A DNA stretch of 64,000 nt from Diadophis punctatus similis (taxonomy: Eukaryota > Chordata > Lepidosauria > Squamata > Dipsadidae): positions 2,470,501 through 2,534,500 of the forward strand of contig JALIGW010000016.1 in assembly GCA_023053685.1 (NCBI GenBank), read 5' to 3'. The notes under the pieces are model-generated. The model was not told the origin of the DNA. It made no database searches and saw only the letters and a program-made list of their open reading frames with translations. The position numbers and the translations under genes are program-made. Positions within the stretch are counted from its first letter, which is position 1, and each line of letters opens with the position of its first letter. This document shows, piece by piece, positions 23,885 to 33,760 of the stretch.

Positions 23885-24160
23885 AAAATAATAGATTTTA
23901 AGTTAATTCATGAGTGGAACCAACTTTCTAGGAAGGTGGAAGTTGAGATGGAGGCTAGACAGACACCTGTCAAAGATGTTTTAATTTGAATTCTTGCAGG
24001 AGTAGATTAGACAAAAGGCTTCATAGTGTCCTTTGACTCTCATTCTAAGGAGGAGTGTAAATACTTGCTGAATAATCACGTTAACTATTGTTTAAATTTA
24101 TTTCATAGAAATGAAATATTTGTAAACCACCCAGAGTTGTTGGGAATTGGGAGGCATGTA
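23885..24160 (+). mobile_element. CR1-type LINE 3' end remnants
   Basis: GGAAGGTGGAAGTTGAGATG, ACCTGTCAAAGATGTTTTAA and TTGCAGGAGTAGATTAGACA follow the 3' end of reptile CR1 elements, which closes with a TTCTAT-type tail (here CATTCTAAG at 24041). 24100-24160 (AACCACCCAGAGTTGTTGGG) resembles a second, L2-type tail. Confidence 0.6.
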
Positions 24161-25049
24161 AATTCAATTAATAATGACAACAACCTGCAAATACAAGTGG
24201 AAGGTGGTACCAATAGTAATAGGTGCAATCCCAAAACATCTGGAGCTTCACTTGAATATCATCCCCAACATCAAAGGCAGTCAATTGCAAAAGACACCTT
24301 TACTAGGAACAGCTTCCAATACCTTTAACATCATCAAACAGCAACATTTGTTTATTCTTCTTAAAAACCACCATATATAGGTAGATCCCTGCAAGGTGCT
24401 TAAAGACCACATATGGCTTGGAAAAAGATTAAATAGAAGGTAATTTATTTAAAATATTTGTATGGCTGCCCATCTAAAAAAACAACTCTCTGGGCAGTTA
24501 AGGAATACAATAAAATCCAGAATATAAAAACCATAAAGCCAAAACAAAACCCAGCATCTCAGTCATCTCCTTGGGATGCCAGCAACCAACATCAAATATC
24601 TTCACATAGGCAAAAGCCCAATTGACATATATAAAATGTTCAATCATGGGTGATTTCGAGTGTTCTGTAAATTGAGTGTCTTCTGATGTCAGAATAGCTT
24701 GTCTGAGGTTTCTGGAATGTTCTGTAATAGAACAGTTTAAACATCCCTAGAGCTCAAAAGTACAAGTGTACTTTTTGCCTGGTACAACACTTGAAAAGAG
24801 CACAGCCCAACTTAAAGGAGATGAGTAAGATGAAGTTTTGATATCTAGTCAATTTACAGACTGTACTATGCAAAGGAAATGCTTTGACATTCTATTATTA
24901 CCTCCACTATAGCTATGTAGTGATAAATTTCTAGATAGAATATGTAGCTATCAAGATGAAAACAATTAACAGAAATATATGTGTTAGGCTAATTGTGAGT
25001 TTGTCTGGAAACCCCACAAACAAACTCGACTACTTCAATTTACTTTTCA
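24161..25049. other. Intergenic, no gene seen
   Basis: AT-rich. 24440-24545 (GGCTGCCCATCTAAAAAAAC) looks like another worn L2-type LINE tail on the minus strand. Confidence 0.45.
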
Positions 25050-25282
25050 GAAATTAATGACAGGAGAATAACTTTTTGTTTTTATATAGGTATAACTTGT
25101 TGCTTGTATCCTTACGATTTATATTAATATTGATTGTTTCCTGATTGCTTACTTGAACCCTATGACAACCATTCTTGACAAATGTATCTTTTCTTTTCTT
25201 TTCTTTCTTTCTTTTATGTACACTGAGAGCATATGCACCAAAGAAAATTCCTTGTGTGTCCAATCACACTTGGCCAATAAAG
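25050..25282 (+). mobile_element. CR1/L3-type LINE 3' end (snake type)
   Basis: Ends TTGTGTGTCCAATCACACTT then GGCCAATAAAGAATTC and runs straight into a pentanucleotide tract. The same 3' end occurs on the minus strand at 31256-31430 and as short tails at 46465-46500 and 62866-62940. It holds AATAAA in its tail. Confidence 0.8.
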
Positions 25283-25351
25283 AATTCTATTCTATTCTAT
25301 TCTATTCTATTCTATTCTATTCTATTCTATTCTATTCTATTCTATTCTATT
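25283..25351 (+). repeat. (TATTC)n microsatellite grown from a LINE tail
   Basis: About 14 ATTCT units follow the LINE tail without a break. The unit equals AATAG read on the other strand. Confidence 0.95.
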
Positions 25352-25506
25352 ACAAGAGCTCTGTAGCACTTCAGATTTGACATACACAATCTACTTTTGA
25401 GCATGCTAGAGAAGAAACGTCACATTTATTGGCAACATATTAAAGTAGTAACTGCCTAATTTGGGAAATGAGACCACTGCTTTTAAGAGATTGTCCTCAG
25501 GAGATA

Positions 25507-25810
25507 TGCAGGTAGTCCTTGACTTACAAAGGGTTGTTTAACAACTGTTGGAAGTTACAATGGCCTCGGAAAGGTGCTTTACAGCCCATAAAGCACTTCT
25601 AGCCATTGTAAAATGTTGCGCCTTCCCCACCCCTCATGGTCACATGACAGCATTTTGGGTGCTTGGCAACCACGTATTTATGGCTGGTTGCATGTCGCAG
25701 TCACATGACCGATATTCACAATGTTTTGACTAAACACCCATTCAAGGTAATTAATTTGGTTAACGACTATGTGATTCCTTTAATGACTACCATAAAAACA
25801 CTAAAAAGAT
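25507..25810. mobile_element. CAGGTAGTCC-family MITE, copy 3 (right end lost)
   Basis: Begins CAGGTAGTCCTTGACTTACA and holds CCCCACCCCTCATGGTCACA and TGCTTGGCAACCACG. The right inverted end is not clear. Confidence 0.75.
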
Positions 25811-26213
25811 TGGATTCGGTTAGATTGACTTATGATGAAAATTCTGGACCCAATCTCATAACTCTGAACTACCGTATTTTTCGGAGTATAAGACGCACCA
25901 AAGTATAAGACGCACCTTAGTTTTGGGGGAGGAAAACAGGCCTCTGCCTCCAAGCAATTTGCCAAACAGCAAACAGTACAGATGATATACACTGTTTGCT
26001 GTGTATTTCTGTGCATGTGTGCTTGACCCATAGAAATAGGAAAGAATTGGAGAAATGTACATTATGCCAGAAAGTTTTCTTAAATGTAGTCACAATAACT
26101 CCTCCCAATTATTGAATTTTTTTAAAATTAAATTTAATTTTTTTAAATTACATAGATCTACTCCAAGGTAAGTCAGGATTTAACTCTAATACTAAACAGG
26201 ACACTGTTACATT

Positions 26214-26263
26214 TCATACTATACTTGTACAGAGCTGTTCATACTATACTTGTACAGAGCTGT
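26214..26263 (+). repeat. 25-bp unit repeated twice without mismatch
   Basis: TCATACTATACTTGTACAGA plus GCTGT at 26214-26238 is repeated exactly at 26239-26263. Perfect identity points to a recent slippage or repair event. Confidence 0.95.
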
Positions 26264-26461
26264 TAAAATTAATTAAAATTTCTGGAAGTATACATTATTC
26301 TCTATTATTTAAAAGAAGATACAATAGGACTGGGCCTCTTCAGAGCAAGCATTTATTTTAAAAAGCTTCTTCATTTTGTTAAATTGTCTAGAACAATAAT
26401 AAAGCAGTCTTTAAAAAATAAGTCTAATAATTTGAACACTCTACAAACATTTAACAAAATA

Positions 26462-26556
26462 ACATAACAGAATCTGCCTGTACCTAGGATAGAACTCACA
26501 ACCTCTTGATTGTGAGGCAAGAACTCTATCGCTGAGCCACAGCAGCTCTAGCTTGC
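26462..26556 (-). mobile_element. tRNA-derived SINE head
   Basis: On the minus strand, TGTGGCTCAGCGATAGAG resembles an A box and GGTTGTGAGTTCTATCC a worn B box at tRNA-like spacing. It is a SINE head and not a functional tRNA because no acceptor-stem pairing is seen. Confidence 0.6.
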
Positions 26557-26949
26557 CTTCTTTCAATTTTAGCAGTCTAATATTGCTAGCAGTTTATCTC
26601 CCAGCAATATGTCTCATCACAGCCACTGTAGTTTCAGTTTCATTTTATCACGTGGCTTGCAAGCCTCTGTCAGCTGTAGGTCGGGAGGCAGTTTATCTCT
26701 TCTTGTGCTCTTCTTGTGCTTTGCCCTGTTTGCTGCAAAGAGGTAAATTGCTGGCAGGCAGAGGCCAAAGGGTGGGGGTGGCTGGGTGGGGCTGCATTCG
26801 GTGTATAAGACGCACCCAGGTTTTCACCCTCTTTTTGAGGGTAAAAAGGTGCGTCTTATACTCCGAAAAATACGGTACCTGTTCTCACACTCGAGTGCAT
26901 TTGAAATAATATGAAGCGCTGGTCAGTCCTAATAACTGTATCAGAGTAC

Positions 26950-27652
26950 AGGTAGCCTCATTTAGCACCCACCCATTTAGCAAACATTTAATGTTATAGC
27001 AGTACTGAACAAGTGGTGGCTATGATGATCAGTCCTCAAAGTTCTGACCATCCCAGCAGCCCTGCGGTCATGAAATTGCAATTTGGGGCTTTTGGCAACT
27101 GGTTCGGATTTACAACAGTTGCAGCATCACATGTTACATGTTCATAATTTGTGACATTCCTTGCTGGCTTCCCACAACCAAAGTCAATGGGGAAGCCTGC
27201 AGGGAAGATCACATGTTGCTTGGACGAGTCTTCCCCACCCACGCACCCTCCCCCAGTCCGTTCGCACTCATGCCATGCTGTCCATTCGCATACCCTCCCC
27301 ATTCACAGCAGCCATCCCATTACCTGTCACGATTACCCTGCACCTCCCTGACCATCCATGTACCCCATTGTTTCCTCTCCCACCAGTCAGCAGCCACTTA
27401 TCTACTTGGCAGTCTGACTGTGAGCCACCTAGGACTTGCAACTTCCCGCCGGTTTCCCCACTGATTTTGGTTGTTGGAAGCTAGCAGGAAGTTGTGATGA
27501 CATACTCACTTAAGAACCCATGTCCTTCCTTGCTTAATGATGGCAACAGGAACTGTAGGTATAATAACTTGGTATCATGTTTTAGAACTATTTTTTGTTT
27601 AGTGAAGGAATTCCGATTCCAATTGCTATTGTAACTCAAGGATGACCTGTTG
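26950..27652. mobile_element. CAGGTAGTCC-related MITE, copy 4, enlarged
   Basis: Left end ACAGGTAGCCTCATTTAGCA, right end GTAACTCAAGGATGACCTGT. Inside are AAAGTCAATGGGGAAGCCTG and other family blocks in worn form, plus a C-rich interior at 27230-27470 with TCCCCACC and CACTC runs. Confidence 0.55.
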
Positions 27653-27894
27653 CATATCAGCTTGAAGATGGGGAATATCTGACAGATGGTGATTTTGTCT
27701 TATTTACAGATTTTCAAGGAGTCTAAATGATATTGTACTTTTTTGTCATTTTCCTTATTCTCTGCTTTCTTCACATTTTTTTTAATCAGAAAAAAAGTAT
27801 TTCATGATTGTACATGATTTTCACATTGATAGTAATAGAAACTTTCAATTTCAAAGTGCCCTTACTCCAGGCACACTATTTCAGGCACACATAG

Positions 27895-28197
27895 CAGAGG
27901 TGGGTTCCTCCCGATTCTATAGAACCGGTAGTAAACTGGTAGTGACGTCACGGAGCCGGTTCTGTTGGTGCCAGTCTGTGGACGCTGCCATCTTTTTGGG
28001 GGATTTTTTTTAAAATAGAATTTTTTGTCGGTTTTTGCTTCTGTGCATGTGCAGAAGCCACCATTTTGTTCTCAGCTTTTTTTCTTTGCTATTTTTTACG
28101 AGTTTTTGCTTCTGCGCATGCGCATAAGCCGAGTTTTTGGCACTGCGCAAGCGGGAGGAAGTGAACCGGCGGCGAGGTAAGTTAGAACCCACCACTG
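27895..28197. mobile_element. Non-autonomous hAT element, 303 bp
   Basis: Ends CAGAGGTGGGTTCC and GTTAGAACCCACCACTG. Flanking 8-bp sequences ACACATAG (27887-27894) and AAACATAG (28198-28205) match 7 of 8. The interior repeats TTTTTGCTTCTGCGCATG-like blocks as in the copy at 21057. Confidence 0.88.
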
Positions 28198-28402
28198 AAA
28201 CATAGGCATGATGGAAATGAGAATTTAATGTATGTAATCATGTTAGACTGGGAAGAATTCAATTATGTAAAAAACAAAATCCTGCACACCATTTTTAAAA
28301 ATGGTAAACGAGGAAAAGACATAATAAAAATAGGAAAATTTGTACTTTGAAATTAATGGACTATTATGTTATACAGTTTATATTTCAAAATGATTTAGTA
28401 CA

Positions 28403-28729
28403 CCGTATTTTTCAGACTATAAGACGCGCCTAAATTTAGAAGAGGAAAACAACAACAAAAAGTTTTTGGCCTCTGCGCGCCCCATTTTCAGCCCTTTTTG
28501 GGGCCTTTTTAAATCCCCTTTTGAGCCTTTTTTCTGCCCGTTTTTGAGGCTTTTTTCAGCCCATTTTTGAAGCTTTTTTTAGCCAGTTTTGGGGGCTTTT
28601 TCGGCCCGTTTTCTAGGCTTTTTTGGCCTGTTTTTGAGACTTCGGCAATATTCGGTCTATAAGATGCACAGATATTTTCACCCCCTTTTGGGAGACAAAA
28701 AAGTGCATTTTATAGTCCAAAAAATATGG
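28403..28729. mobile_element. TA-type inverted-repeat DNA transposon, copy 3, short
   Basis: Left end CCGTATTTTTCAGACTATAA, right end TTATAGTCCAAAAAATATGG. The interior repeats a ~25-bp phrase of GCCCGTTTTTGAGGCTTTTTT type about eight times. TA follows on the right; CA precedes on the left. Confidence 0.75.
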
Positions 28730-28731
28730 TA

Positions 28732-29814
28732 TATGATGACAATTTGCTATTTGATATCTTTTAAAAACATTTGAGATTGAAATAAGAATAAATTGCTTAC
28801 ATCCATCAGAAATAACATGTCTCACATTTTGTGGTAAACATACCCATTTGTGAAAAGCTGTGATCTTCATTTTTATTTAGCAATTTGTGAAAATGCATTC
28901 TACCCACTTTCAGTTCTGAAATTTTGGTCACTGGGTTTTCTAAGCTTCACATAGGTCCTAGATGTTCCCTGTTTATTCAAACTCTTTATTGTATACATTG
29001 GTAGGACCCACATGTAGTTGGAAAATATTCCATGCCCAAAATATGTGGAATTCATAAAATCCAGATTAAGGTGAATGCATATTTTAAATGAATGCATATT
29101 TTAAATAATTGCTATATTAGGCAAATAAAGCATAAGGGTTTGATTAGAAAAAATGTGATTTGGGTATATCTTCTGTTAGACAAATTTTATTATTGCATTT
29201 CTTTAGGATCAGGATATCTAACTTTGTTGTAAGTTTTATTCTGCAGGTTTATTTGTAATGTAATTATGACTGCAAGCATCTAAGCTTTTCATTCTAATTT
29301 AGATCTTAAACATATTTTCTTGGAAACAAAAAGCCATTAATTTGGGGATGTCTGCTCCCAAGAAAGATGGTATGCATAAAGTACATTAGTTTGATTTAGG
29401 ACTTCTTACAAGAGCACTTGTTTTTAATGCCTGAAAAAATGCTGTCTGCTTCCAAGTGAGTTAAATCCAAATAAAATATGCTGAGTTTAATGGCATGTTC
29501 CCCAATAGATGTACATAAAATGATGTAGGGTGGTATTCTCTTCTGAAAGCACCATTTCTTGCTGTAATTCACAAGGATTTGTGGAATAGTCCCAGCATAT
29601 CTGAAGAATACCAGGTTGGAGAAAGCTACTTTAATGACATTAAAAGATTATTAAAGAAACTGGTATAAAAATGAGTAAGCTATGGGCATCTGTGGAATAA
29701 TATGCCATTCAGTGAACGTTTCTGTATAGCAGTTGTGATACTATTTACAATGCCCCTTACCTTCAGTACTTAGCAAAGGCATTCATCCTGTTCTGTGAAA
29801 AATTAACCTCTAGA
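28732..29814. other. Intergenic, no feature seen
   Basis: AT-rich sequence between transposons; no gene or repeat recognised. Confidence 0.5.
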
Positions 29815-29822
29815 CTCTAGAG

Positions 29823-30248
29823 CCGTGATGGCGAACCTATGGCACGTGTGCCAGAGGTGGCACACAGAGCCCTCTCTGTGGGCATGCGCGCCGTCGCCAG
29901 CTGCTCTTCTGGTTTCCGGCGTGCCAGCTTGTCTTTGTGGGCGCCAGAGCATTGGAACATGGCCTTAAAAACGTCCAAAAAACAGCCAAAAATGCCCAAA
30001 AAACAGGTAATTTTTCATGCCGTTTTCAGGGCCTTTTCAGGCCGTTTTTGGCCCTAAAAATGGCCCAAAAATGGCTGAAAAATGGCCTGAAAACAGCCCC
30101 AAAATGGCCTGAAAATGGCTCAAAAAACAGCCAAAAAACAGGCATGCGCACGTCAGCCAACTGGTCTTTGGGTTTCTGGCGGTCTGGTGTGCGCATGCAC
30201 ACACGTTCCGGTTTGGGCACTCGGTGCCGAAAAGGTTTGCCATCACTG
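29823..30248. mobile_element. hAT element of the GTGATGGCGAACC family, first of a pair, 426 bp
   Basis: Ends CCGTGATGGCGAACCTATGG and AAGGTTTGCCATCACTG. It is flanked by the palindromic 8-mer CTCTAGAG on both sides (29815-29822, 30249-30256). The interior is an array of AAAAATGGCC and CCAAAAAACAG phrases. It has no coding capacity. Confidence 0.92.
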
Positions 30249-30256
30249 CTCTAGAG

Positions 30257-30665
30257 CAGTGATGGCGAACCTTTTTTCCCTCGGGTGCCGAAATAGTGTG
30301 CGTGCGCACTATCGCAAGTGCGTGCGTGCCCACACCCATAATTCAAAGCCCCTCCCTAGCCCCACCCCCCTGCGCATGCGTGTGCGACCCCCCCACTCCC
30401 CTGTTTCCCGACTTCCAGTGGGCCCAGTAGGCCCGTTTTTTCGCCCTCCCCAGGCTCCAGAAGCTTTCTTGGAGCTTGGGGAGGGCAAAAATGCTCCACC
30501 CCCGCCACCCTGGAGGCCCTCCGGAGGCCGAAATCACCCTCCCAGAGCCTCTGCGCGAGCCAAAAATCAGCTGGCAGGCACGAACATGCGCACTGGAGCT
30601 GAGCTAGGGCAACGGCTCGCGTGCCGGCTGAAATGGCTCCGCGTGCCACAGGTTCGCCATCACTG
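30257..30665. mobile_element. hAT element of the GTGATGGCGAACC family, second of a pair, 409 bp
   Basis: Ends CAGTGATGGCGAACCTTTTT and CACAGGTTCGCCATCACTG, flanked by CTCTAGAG at 30249-30256 and 30666-30673. The interior is GC-rich and differs from that of the first element, so the pair is not a simple duplication. The middle CTCTAGAG is shared. Confidence 0.92.
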
Positions 30666-30673
30666 CTCTAGAG

Positions 30674-31052
30674 GATGAAAATAAGTCAGCTTTCACTAGT
30701 ACAGTTCTGTCCTCCTAATTAAAGAAGGTCGTTAATTAAAGTTTTTTAAAATTTATTTTATTTATTTATTTTAGAAAATTTATATTGCTGCCTACTCACC
30801 CTTGGCGACTCAAGGCAGCTTACACAAATATAAAAACATCATATAAAAATAAAAATAATAAAAGAAAATAATAAAATAATACAAAATTAAAAAATTATGA
30901 AATAATAGCCCACCCCCATTCCGCCGACAACACATGTACATAAAAGCCATTTAATGGGCTCCATCCTGCTCTGGCTTCCCCAGGTCCACTGGCAGAACCA
31001 TGTCTTTAGCACCTTCCAGAAGAGTGTTAAGAGTGGGGGCCAATCTAATCTC
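30674..31052 (-). mobile_element. L2/CR1-type LINE tail and flank
   Basis: 30745-30870 read on the minus strand gives GTAAGCTGCCTTGAGTCGCC followed by an AAATAAAT run, the common LINE tail. 30900-31052 is similar to LINE 3' coding sequence but degraded. Confidence 0.5.
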
Positions 31053-31154
31053 AGAATAGAATAGAATAGAATAGAATAGAATAGAATAGAATAGAATAGA
31101 ATAGAATAGAATAGAATAGAATAGAATAGAATAGAATAGAATAGAATAGAATAG
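31053..31154. repeat. (AATAG)n microsatellite, ~100 bp
   Basis: About 20 uninterrupted AGAAT units. It lies on the minus-strand side of a snake CR1/L3 LINE tail and abuts a SINE fragment. Confidence 0.97.
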
Positions 31155-31256
31155 CAATATAGCATTTTACTTATATACCGCTTCATAGTGCTTTACAGCA
31201 CTCTCTAAGCGGTTTACAGAGTTGAGCATATTGCCCCCAGCAATCTGGGTCCTATA
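31155..31256 (-). mobile_element. tRNA-derived SINE, 3' fragment
   Basis: GCAATATAGCATTTTACTTA, ATACCGCTTCATAGTGCTTT and CTCTCTAAGCGGTTTACAGA match the 3' half of the SINE seen complete at 33160-33411. It is cut off in the GGGTCCT block. Confidence 0.8.
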
Positions 31257-31725
31257 AAAAATAGAATTTTTTATTGGCCAAGTGTGATTTGATACACAAG
31301 GAATTTGTCTTGGTGCATATGTTCTCAGTGTACACAAAAGAAAAGATACGTTCGTCAAGAATCATAAGGTACAACACTTAATGATAGTCCGGGTACAAAT
31401 AAGCAATCAAATCATATTAGGAACCAGTCAATATAAATTGTAAGGATACAAGCAACAAAGTTACAGTCATACAGTCATTAGTGGGAGGAGATGGGTGATG
31501 GGTGATGGGTGAACGATGTTCCAGAGAGAGGGAGCCACCCTGGAGGAGGCCCATCTTCTGGGTCCTGCCAGATGTATCTCCCTAGGGGATGGGACCCACA
31601 ACATTCCTTGTCTTCCTGCTCTAGTGGCTCGGGTAAATGTGACTGGCAAGAAACGGTCCCTCAGATAACCTGGTCCCAAGCCATGAAGGGCTTTAAAGGT
31701 GACAACCAGCCCCTTGAATTGCACT
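31257..31725 (-). mobile_element. CR1/L3-type LINE: end of ORF2 plus 3' UTR
   Basis: On the minus strand 31724-31467 stays open for 85 codons with FKALHGLGPGYLRDRFLPV, VPSPREIHLAGPRRWASS and VAPSLWNIVHPSP, the C-terminal part of a non-LTR reverse transcriptase. It is followed by a 3' UTR ending ACACTTGGCCAATAAAAAAT-like sequence as at 25050-25282. The element is 5'-truncated, as usual for LINEs. Confidence 0.8.
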
Positions 31726-31920
31726 GGCCTAGAAAGCAGGAGACCATAAGTTCAAGTCCTGCCTTAGCTATGAAAGCCAGCTGTGTGACCTTGGTCTAGT
31801 CACCCTCTCTCAGCCCAACTCACCTCCCAATGAATAGGAGGAGGAAAGTGTGTTAGATATCTTTGCCACCTTGAGTTATTTGTAAAAATAATAAAGGTGG
31901 GATACAAACTTCAAAGTCAT
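31726..31920 (+). mobile_element. Sauria-type SINE, 3' part
   Basis: AGTTCAAGTCCTGCCTTAGC is a B-box-like region; then CCAGCTGTGTGACCTTGGTC and CTCTCTCAGCCCAACTCACC; the tail is AATAATAAAGGTGGGATACA. The tail matches the Bov-B-mobilised SINEs of lepidosaurs. Confidence 0.75.
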
Positions 31921-31969
31921 GGTGCTAATTTAGGGTACTTACAAGCCGTCATAGTTGCAGCCATTACAG

Positions 31970-32096
31970 CAGGGGTCCCCAAACTTGGCAACTTTAAGAC
32001 TTGTGACCTTCAATTCCCAGAATTCTGCTGGCTGGAGAATTCTGGGAGTTGAAATCCACAAGTCTTAAAGTTGCCAAGTTTGAAGATCTCTGCTAC
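31970..32096. mobile_element. Palindromic hAT-type MITE, full copy
   Basis: CAGGGGTCCCCAAACTTGGC on the left is mirrored by GCCAAGTTTGAAGATCTCTG on the right, and CCCAGAATTCTGC by GAATTCTGGGAG, so nearly the whole ~125 bp folds back on itself. Flanks TTACAG and CTACAG are near matches. Confidence 0.8.
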
Positions 32097-32188
32097 AGCA
32101 TCCCTACAATCGCATGATCACAATTAAGGAGCTTGGCAACTGGCTCACAATCACAATGTGGTGGCATCCTGCAGTTACATCATCCCTA

Positions 32189-32570
32189 CAGGTAGTCCTT
32201 GAGGTACAACCACAATTGAGCCAAAAATTTATGTTGTTAAGTGAGACATTTAAGTGAGTTTTGCCCTATTTTACAACTTTTCTTGCCACAGTTGTTAAGT
32301 GAATCACTGCAGTTGATAAGTTGGTAACCCGGCTGTTAAGTGAATCTGACTTCCCCATTGACTTTGCTTGTCAGAAAGTCGCGAAAGGGGATCACATGAC
32401 CCATGACCATGACCCATACATAGGAACCAGTTGCCAAGCGTCTTAATTTTGATCACGTGACCATGGGGATGCTACAAATAATGTAACTGAAAAACAGTCA
32501 TAAGTCACTTTTTTCAGTGCCGTTGTAACTTTGGTCATTAAAATAACTTGTAATTTGAGGACCATCTGAA
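32189..32570. mobile_element. CAGGTAGTCC-family MITE, copy 5, full length
   Basis: Left end CAGGTAGTCCTTGAGGTACA, right end TTGTAATTTGAGGACCATCT. Holds TTGCCACAGTTGTTAAGTGA, TGACTTTGCTTGTCAGAAAG and TTTGATCACGTGACCATGGG. 32096-32188 looks like a worn further copy. Confidence 0.8.
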
Positions 32571-32611
32571 TTTGCAATCTTCAATGCTGGCAACAGCAAC
32601 AAGGATTGCAG

Positions 32612-33020
32612 CAGAGGTGGGTTTCAGCAGGTTCTGACCAGTTCTGGAGAACCGGTAGCAGAAATTTAGAGTAGTTCGGAGAACCGATAGCGGAAATTTT
32701 GAGTACTTCGGAGAACCAGTACATACCACCTCTGATTGGCTCCGCCCCCATCTATTCTCTGCCTCCCGAGTCCCAGCTGATCGGGAGGAAATGGGGATTT
32801 TGCAGTAACCTTCCCCTGGAGTGGGGAGGGAATGGAGATTTTGCAGTATCCTTCCCTTGGAGTGGAGTGAGAATGGAGATTTTGCAGTATCCTTCCCCTC
32901 GAGTGGGGTGGGAATGGAGATTTTGCAGTATCCTTCCCCTGCCACGCCCACCAAGCCACACCACGCCCACCAAGCCACATCCATAGAACAGGTAGTAAAA
33001 AAATTTGAATCCCACCACTG
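32612..33020. mobile_element. Non-autonomous hAT element (CAG...CTG family), 409 bp
   Basis: Ends CAGAGGTGGGTTTCAGCAGG and TGAATCCCACCACTG with a perfect 8-bp duplication GATTGCAG (32604-32611, 33021-33028). The interior has four tandem units of about 38 bp around GGAATGGAGATTTTGCAGTA. Same subfamily as 16413 and 47693. Confidence 0.93.
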
Positions 33021-33159
33021 GATTGCAGGTACTGCCATCGTAAATCAGTGCAATCGTGTTGCCACATTTTACAACCATATTGCTTAACAATGGAATTTGC
33101 AGTCCCAATCACCATTGGAAAGTATTGTAAATACATAGGCAGCAGCTAACATGAAACTA

Positions 33160-33411
33160 TAATAGCAATAGCACTTAGACTTATATACTGCTTCACAGTG
33201 CTTTTACAGCCCTCTCTAAGCAGTTTTACTTAACAGTTTCAGCATGTTGCCTCCAACAATCTGGCTCCTCATTTTACGCACCTCGGAAGGATGGAAGGCT
33301 AAGTCAACCTTGAGCCTGGTGAGATTTGATTTGCCAAATTGCAGTCAGCTGGCGGTCAGCAGAAGTAGCTTGCAGTACAGCATTCTAACCACTGCGCCAC
33401 CGTGGCTCATA
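33160..33411 (-). mobile_element. tRNA-derived SINE, full copy
   Basis: Read on the minus strand it begins GAGCCACGGTGGCGCAGTGG (A-box type) and TTAGAATGCTGTACTGCAAG, then GGCTCAAGGTTGACTTAGCC and TTCCATCCTTCCGAGGTGCG, and ends CACTGTGAAGCAGTATATAA. Further copies at 31155-31256 and 53899-54110 are all on the minus strand. Confidence 0.85.
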
Positions 33412-33489
33412 AACATCCAAAATTGAACATCAACAGAACCATCTCATGGACTCTGGCCAACATTCTGATCCCCATACTCAATGATACAG

Positions 33490-33760
33490 CCACATCATCA
33501 AAGTCTTATGAAAGGCCAGCAGGGTTCAGAGTAGTCTTATCTCTGGGAAGATGATGCTCCAAAGGGCAGACATAACAGAAAAGGCTCTCTTCCTGGGCCC
33601 CACCAGAGGGCATACTGTAATGGAGAAGGCCCACAGCCTGCTTCTATTGCTGGATCTGATGGGATGACTACATAAAATAGGGCAGAAACTATCCCTCAGA
33701 TAACCCAAGTCCCATGCCATGAAGGGCTTTTTACATATTTCTTTTAAACTTGTAGCTAAC
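33490..33760 (-). mobile_element. L2/CR1-type LINE, C-terminal coding remnant
   Basis: On the minus strand KAFMAWDLGYLRDSF and GPRKRAFSVMSALWSIIFPE correspond to the same ORF2 end as at 31467-31724 but are more worn, from an older insertion. Confidence 0.65.

Larger units (their letters stand above)
25872..26875. mobile_element. TA-flanked inverted-repeat DNA transposon, copy 2
   Basis: Left end CCGTATTTTTCGGAGTATAA with GACGCACC; right end GGTGCGTCTTATACTCCGAA with AAATACGG. The ends match over about 28 bp without a mismatch, so this is the best copy. TA is on both sides (25870-25871, 26876-26877). It is 1004 bp long, lacks a transposase, and carries a tRNA-derived SINE inside. Confidence 0.85.

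Noticed and set aside
25283..25351. Possible CRISPR-like or satellite array
   Set aside because: It is a simple pentanucleotide tract without spacers, growing from a LINE tail.
26462..26556. Possible tRNA gene on the minus strand
   Set aside because: A and B boxes are tRNA-like but the arms do not pair into a cloverleaf; it is a SINE head.
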